10,154 bases of DNA, from contig JADLGT010000177.1 in NCBI GenBank assembly GCA_020849195.1, positions 1 to 10,154 of the forward strand, written 5' to 3'. Shown here one piece after another: positions 7,188 through 10,154 of this stretch. Source of the stretch: Bacteroidia bacterium (GTDB lineage Bacteria; Bacteroidota; Bacteroidia; JABDFU01). Under the pieces are notes generated by a model. That model searched no databases, was not told where the DNA came from, and saw only the letters and a list, made by a program, of their open reading frames with translations. The position numbers and the translations under genes were made by a program. The stretch's first letter is position 1; every line of letters starts with the position of its first letter.

Positions 7188-8492
7188 ATGCTCGCCGAAA
7201 TAATACTTAAGCCATTTACATTCAGTATTGCTGTTGCAGTTTTAAGTATGCTCCTTTTGCTTGTGCTTACTACTGCTATCTCTGCCGCCGAAAGTGCTTT
7301 TTTTTCCTTGGCTCCCGCCGATATTGAAACCTTAAAAAGCTCCGGCGGAAAAACCGATTCGCTCATTACAACTCTCATCGGTCGCCCTAAACGATTGCTG
7401 GCCACACTACTTGTTAGTCTTAATTTTGTGAATATTGCTATTGTTATTTTATCAACTTATATAATGTCAGAATTGTTCGATTTTTCGGGCAGCCCTACAT
7501 TAGGGTTTATTATTCAGGTAATAGTTGTAACGTTTCTTATTCTCATTGTTGGCGAAATTATTCCAAAAGTTTACGCTATTCAGAATTCGTTGTCGGCAGC
7601 GCGTTTGCTGGTTTTGCCAACATTAGTTTTCGAAAAGTTATTTTATCCGGTTAGTTCATTTCTCATATTTTCTACGTCGTTTATAGATAAGCGAATCAAG
7701 AAAAAAACACACAATATATCCGTTGAAGAATTGTCGCATGCGCTCGATCTTACTTCCAAAAAAGAAGCACCCAAAGGCGAGCAAAAGCTACTGCAAGGCA
7801 TAGTTAAATTTGGCAATACCGATGTGAAACAAATAATGCGGGCAAGAACCGACGTTGTTGCATTTGATTTTACTACTTCATTCTCTGAATTGATAAAAAA
7901 AATTGAAGATTCGGCCTATTCAAGAATTCCGGTTTACAAAGATTCGTTCGACCAGATAGCCGGTATTTTATATATAAAAGACATGTTGCCCCATCTCAAT
8001 AAACAAAACTTAGAATGGCAAACGCTTTTACGTACTCCTTTTTTTGTTCCCGAAAACAAAAAAATAGATGATTTACTGCGGGAGTTTCAGCATAAAAAAA
8101 TACATCTTGCAATTGTAGTTGATGAATACGGAGGGACATCAGGAATTGTAACACTCGAAGATATTATTGAAGAAATTATTGGCGAAATAAATGACGAGTT
8201 TGACGACGATGATTTGAATTATTCAAAACTCGATACACACAATTTTGTATTCGAGGGGCGCACCTCACTCAAGGACGTATATCGCATTTTAGATATTGAT
8301 GGTACTGCGTTTGAAGAAAAGAAAGGCGAGTCGGATACCTTAGCCGGCCTCTTAATAGAACTTGAAGGGCGGATACTTGCCCGCGGCGAAAAAGTTTATT
8401 TCAATACTATTCTCTTTACCGTTGAAGCTGCCGACCTCAGGAAAATTAAACGAGTAAAAATTACACTTCCGAAAACAAATGATGTAAAATGA
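7188..8492 (+). CDS. gldE: Gliding motility-associated membrane protein GldE (HlyC/CorC family)
   Basis: GldE is an inner-membrane protein of the hemolysin C/CorC family tied to gliding motility and the Bacteroidota T9SS. In Flavobacterium johnsoniae it is linked genetically to GldD. From ATG at 7188 it has 434 residues. The N-terminal DUF21/CNNM-type region has about four hydrophobic segments (13-41, 66-92, 104-122, 136-163) and the conserved GEIIPK (122-127). A CBS-domain pair follows (about 214-332), with YSRIPVYKD (244-252) and VDEYGGTSGIVTLEDIIEEI (311-330). After the acidic EFDDDD (337-342), the C-terminal CorC_HlyC domain spans about 350-426. The frame is open back to a TTG at 7170; I prefer the ATG. 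The gene follows ssb by 64 bases and precedes gldD by 6. Related CorC proteins are linked to Mg2+/Co2+ efflux; GldE's biochemical activity is not settled. Confidence 0.93.
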   Translation: MLAEIILKPFTFSIAVAVLSMLLLLVLTTAISAAESAFFSLAPADIETLKSSGGKTDSLITTLIGRPKRLLATLLVSLNFVNIAIVILSTYIMSELFDFSGSPTLGFIIQVIVVTFLILIVGEIIPKVYAIQNSLSAARLLVLPTLVFEKLFYPVSSFLIFSTSFIDKRIKKKTHNISVEELSHALDLTSKKEAPKGEQKLLQGIVKFGNTDVKQIMRARTDVVAFDFTTSFSELIKKIEDSAYSRIPVYKDSFDQIAGILYIKDMLPHLNKQNLEWQTLLRTPFFVPENKKIDDLLREFQHKKIHLAIVVDEYGGTSGIVTLEDIIEEIIGEINDEFDDDDLNYSKLDTHNFVFEGRTSLKDVYRILDIDGTAFEEKKGESDTLAGLLIELEGRILARGEKVYFNTILFTVEAADLRKIKRVKITLPKTNDVK

Positions 8493-8498
8493 TTGTGT

Positions 8499-9134
8499 AT
8501 GCCAATTAACTTTTTTTTGCGCTACCTTGTGTTGGTTGCCAGCAGCCTGCTTATTACATCGTGTTCTATTGACGATGAAGAGTTGTCGCCAAAGCCTCGC
8601 GGCTATTTTCGCATTGATCTGCCCGAAAAAAAATACCACACCTATCAGTCCGATTGTCCATTTACCTTTGAATCACCTACCTATGCTTATGTTCATCCCG
8701 ACGAGGAAAAAAATACCGAACCCTGTTGGCTCAATATTGATTTTCCCCGTTTTAAAGGGCGCATACATATCAGCTACAAACCATTACACGACAATAACCT
8801 GCGTGGATATTTGGAAGATGCTTACACCCTTGCATCTAAGCATCAGATAAAGGCTTCAGCAATTGGAGAAATGCTAATCAAACGCGACTCGGTAAAAGTG
8901 TACGGATTGGTTTACGACATAGAAGGAAATGCGGCATCCTCTCTGCAATTCTATCTGACCGATAGCACACATCATTTTTTACGTGGTGCATTGTATTTTA
9001 TTGCTCCACCCAACAGCGATTCCATCGCTCCTGTTGTTGAATTTATTCGCAAAGATGTTTTTAAACTCATTAATACTTTTCGATGGACGTCTCGAACATC
9101 TCCCCTACCCGATTTTAAAAATAAAAGACATTAG
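8499..9134 (+). CDS. gldD: Gliding motility lipoprotein GldD
   Basis: GldD is a lipoprotein required for gliding and type IX secretion in Flavobacterium. From ATG at 8499 it has 211 residues. A lipoprotein signal peptide ends in LLITSC, with the lipidated cysteine at residue 22, followed by acidic IDDEE. The mature part opens with the family hallmark PKPRGYFRIDLPEKKY (31-46). CPFTFESPTYAYV (53-65), CWLNIDFPRFKGRIHISYK (76-94) and FYLTDSTHHFLRGALYF (151-167) follow. Two cysteines, C53 and C76, could form a disulfide outside the cytoplasm. A TTG at 8493 is in frame just after the gldE stop; the ATG six bases on is the better start. gldE and gldD are evidently cotranscribed. It is the last gene of the plus-strand run and converges on ssrA. 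A run of eight T bases (8511-8518) lies in the signal-peptide codons. Confidence 0.95.
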   Translation: MPINFFLRYLVLVASSLLITSCSIDDEELSPKPRGYFRIDLPEKKYHTYQSDCPFTFESPTYAYVHPDEEKNTEPCWLNIDFPRFKGRIHISYKPLHDNNLRGYLEDAYTLASKHQIKASAIGEMLIKRDSVKVYGLVYDIEGNAASSLQFYLTDSTHHFLRGALYFIAPPNSDSIAPVVEFIRKDVFKLINTFRWTSRTSPLPDFKNKRH

Positions 9135-9211
9135 TTTTTTGCAAAGGCAATTGCAAAATCTCGGTAAAAAATGGAGCCCGCTTGCTTTGCCAATATAGCA
9201 AGGGACCGGAG

Positions 9212-9256
9212 AAAAAAAAGGAGGGAAAAAATTTGATTTTTCAAGTTCTTCCCTCC
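9212..9256 (-). terminator. Intrinsic terminator of ssrA
   Basis: Read on the minus strand, GGAGGGAA (9256-9249) pairs perfectly with TTCCCTCC (9227-9220), and eight T bases (9219-9212) follow at once. The AT-rich interior can extend the hairpin. The stem starts a few bases after the mature tmRNA 3' end. On the plus strand it lacks a T tract, so it probably does not end gldD transcription. Confidence 0.9.
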
Positions 9257-9259
9257 GAG

Positions 9260-9621
9260 TGGAGTCGCCGGGATTTGAACCCGGGTCCAACAAGCAATCA
9301 AAGTGCTTTCTACATGCTTATCCTGCTTTTAATTTTCGATAAACTTTGGCAAACGGGCAGACCATCAGTTTACTTAGCTTCTTTTGTTTCGCCGTAAATC
9401 GAAGCTCTTTACGACTATCCTCACATTTGCCGTGCTTCAAACCGGGACGCAGTAAGGAGGAGCTTCCCGTGAAACATTGCTGTTAATACTTAGTATTAAG
9501 CAGCAAGAGCGTACGAATTGTCGTCGCTTATAGTTTGAGAATTGGGATTAACGGGCCACGTTCACAACGCCCGGCATGCTTACAAATCAATTTCACCTGC
9601 TGTCAAAAGCCTGTCGACCCC
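9260..9621 (-). ncRNA. ssrA: Transfer-messenger RNA (tmRNA)
   Basis: tmRNA rescues stalled ribosomes with SmpB and adds a degradation tag. On the minus strand the 5' end GGGGTCG (9621-9615) pairs with CGACTCC (9267-9261) to form the seven-pair acceptor stem, with one G-U pair. The T arm CCGGG-TTCAAAT-CCCGG lies just inside the 3' end, and the sequence TAAGCATGTAGAAAGC shared with Bacteroides tmRNA is present near it. The tag frame ends in codons for YALAA and TAA (9513-9496). Reading upstream gives a tag of DDNSYALAA, or SDDNSYALAA if the resume codon is AGC (9528-9526). The tag stop lies in a palindrome at 9483-9499, probably helix H5. The bases after the discriminator are CTC, so CCA is not encoded and must be added. 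It has its own promoter and a strong terminator. The one-piece form and 362-base length are typical. Confidence 0.95.
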
Positions 9622-9639
9622 TTCAATTGTAAAGCCTTA

Positions 9640-9647
9640 CAAAGGTA
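9640..9647 (-). promoter_or_regulatory. ssrA promoter -7 element
   Basis: Read on the minus strand this is TACCTTTG, an exact TAnnTTTG box. Transcription would start near 9633, about 12 bases before the mature tmRNA 5' end at 9621, leaving a short leader for RNase P to remove. I see no clear -33 TTTG at standard spacing. That region coincides with the opposing -7 box at 9668-9675. Confidence 0.6.
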
Positions 9648-9667
9648 CGCAGAATTGGCAAAAGAAG

Positions 9668-9675
9668 TACCTTTG
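9668..9675 (+). promoter_or_regulatory. -7 element of the right-edge dehydrogenase gene
   Basis: TACCTTTG is an exact TAnnTTTG box on the plus strand. Transcription would start near 9682, only about 13 bases before the ATG at 9695. No good -33 TTTG is present at standard spacing; that position overlaps the ssrA -7 box. Together the two boxes form a perfect inverted repeat, CAAAGGTAC (9640-9648) with GTACCTTTG (9667-9675). Confidence 0.55.
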
Positions 9676-9694
9676 CTGCACGAAAACAGAAATT

Positions 9695-10154
9695 ATGAAA
9701 CTCGGCATTCTTCGCGAAAGTAAAAATCCGCCCGACAGGCGCGTTCCATTTACACCACAACAATGTAAAGATTTATTGAAAGAATATAGCGGATTGGAAA
9801 TTTTTATTCAACCCAGCCCAATACGCTGTTTCACCGATGATGAATACAAAACCGCCGGTCTCACGCTTAAGGAAGACTTAAGCCATTGCGATATTTTAAT
9901 GGGCATTAAAGAAGTTGTGACGAGTAACCTTATACCCGGTAAAAAATATTTATTCTTTTCTCATACTATTAAAAAGCAGCCGCATAATAAAAAGCTAATG
10001 CAGGAACTTATTAGCAAAAATATTTCTATGGTAGATTATGAATGTTTGACGGATATAAACCACAACCGCATAATAGGTTTTGGACGTTATGCCGGGATTG
10101 TGGGTGCTTATAATGGTATTTTAGGTTATGGTAAAAAATACAATTTGTTCCATA
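9695..10154 (+). CDS. Alanine dehydrogenase/transhydrogenase-family NAD(P)-dependent oxidoreductase, N-terminal part
   Basis: ATG at 9695 opens a frame of 153 codons that runs off the right edge, so only the N-terminal half-domain is seen. Residues 1-20 (MKLGILRESKNPPDRRVPFT) match the start of the alanine dehydrogenase/PNT N-terminal domain, where the arginine-valine-proline stretch helps form the substrate site. FSHTIKKQP (88-96) and GRYAGIVGAYNG (130-141) resemble a Bacteroidota branch usually annotated as alanine dehydrogenase and related to lysine-forming saccharopine dehydrogenase. The NAD(H)-binding Rossmann domain and remaining catalytic residues lie outside the window, so substrate cannot be decided between alanine, saccharopine and another 2-oxo acid amine. 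It is divergent from ssrA, with a 73-base gap holding both promoters. No Shine-Dalgarno is present. Confidence 0.85.
   Translation, partial: MKLGILRESKNPPDRRVPFTPQQCKDLLKEYSGLEIFIQPSPIRCFTDDEYKTAGLTLKEDLSHCDILMGIKEVVTSNLIPGKKYLFFSHTIKKQPHNKKLMQELISKNISMVDYECLTDINHNRIIGFGRYAGIVGAYNGILGYGKKYNLFH

Noticed and set aside
8489..8509. ATG overlapping the gldE stop
   Set aside because: It reads only six codons before a stop and is out of frame with gldD.
8527..8850. Plus-strand open frame of 107 codons
   Set aside because: It is a shifted frame inside gldD, whose lipoprotein signal and family motifs are clear.
9181..9202. CTTGCT...AGCAAG hairpin as a gldD terminator
   Set aside because: Six-base-pair stem with a 10-base loop and no T tract; likely chance.
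9535..9723. Plus-strand open frame of 62 codons, and others at 9182-9397 and 9105-9293
   Set aside because: They overlap the tmRNA, its terminator or its promoter and have no protein-like features.

Overview
The window looks like a chromosomal piece of a Bacteroidota genome. The base composition is AT-rich, and most genes lack a Shine-Dalgarno sequence. Several intergenic gaps carry the Bacteroidota-type -7 box TAnnTTTG. The order mutY-ssb-gldE-gldD pairs housekeeping DNA genes with gliding-motility genes, which is known only from this phylum. I cannot name a genus.

Layout, left to right. Positions 1-750 (minus) hold the first 250 codons of an unrecognised lipoprotein gene whose 3' end lies outside the window. 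A 358-base divergent gap follows. It holds a promoter for the lipoprotein gene, an unassigned two-stem RNA-like element at 928-986, a 15-base palindrome sitting on the next promoter, and a leader hairpin abutting the GTG start of rsmI. rsmI (16S rRNA 2'-O-ribose methyltransferase) and corA (Mg2+/Co2+ channel) follow on the plus strand. After a 132-base gap with a possible promoter, a tight plus-strand run begins: exported MORN-type repeat protein, recJ, mutY, ssb, gldE, gldD. RecJ (5'-3' ssDNA exonuclease), MutY (adenine glycosylase) and Ssb all act in DNA repair. GldE and GldD are membrane and lipoprotein parts needed for gliding and the type IX secretion system (T9SS). gldD faces the tmRNA gene ssrA (minus, 9260-9621), which has a strong intrinsic terminator. 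Divergent from ssrA, and partial at the right edge, is the N-terminal part of an alanine dehydrogenase/transhydrogenase-family oxidoreductase.

Most of this is conserved core genome. I saw no mobile element, CRISPR array, toxin or phage gene, and no clear new multi-gene system. The points worth a second look are regulatory. They are the inverted-repeat pair of -7 boxes between ssrA and the dehydrogenase gene, where each promoter overlaps the other; the unexplained structured element and palindrome before rsmI; the odd rsmI start; and the single consensus Shine-Dalgarno sequence in front of mutY.
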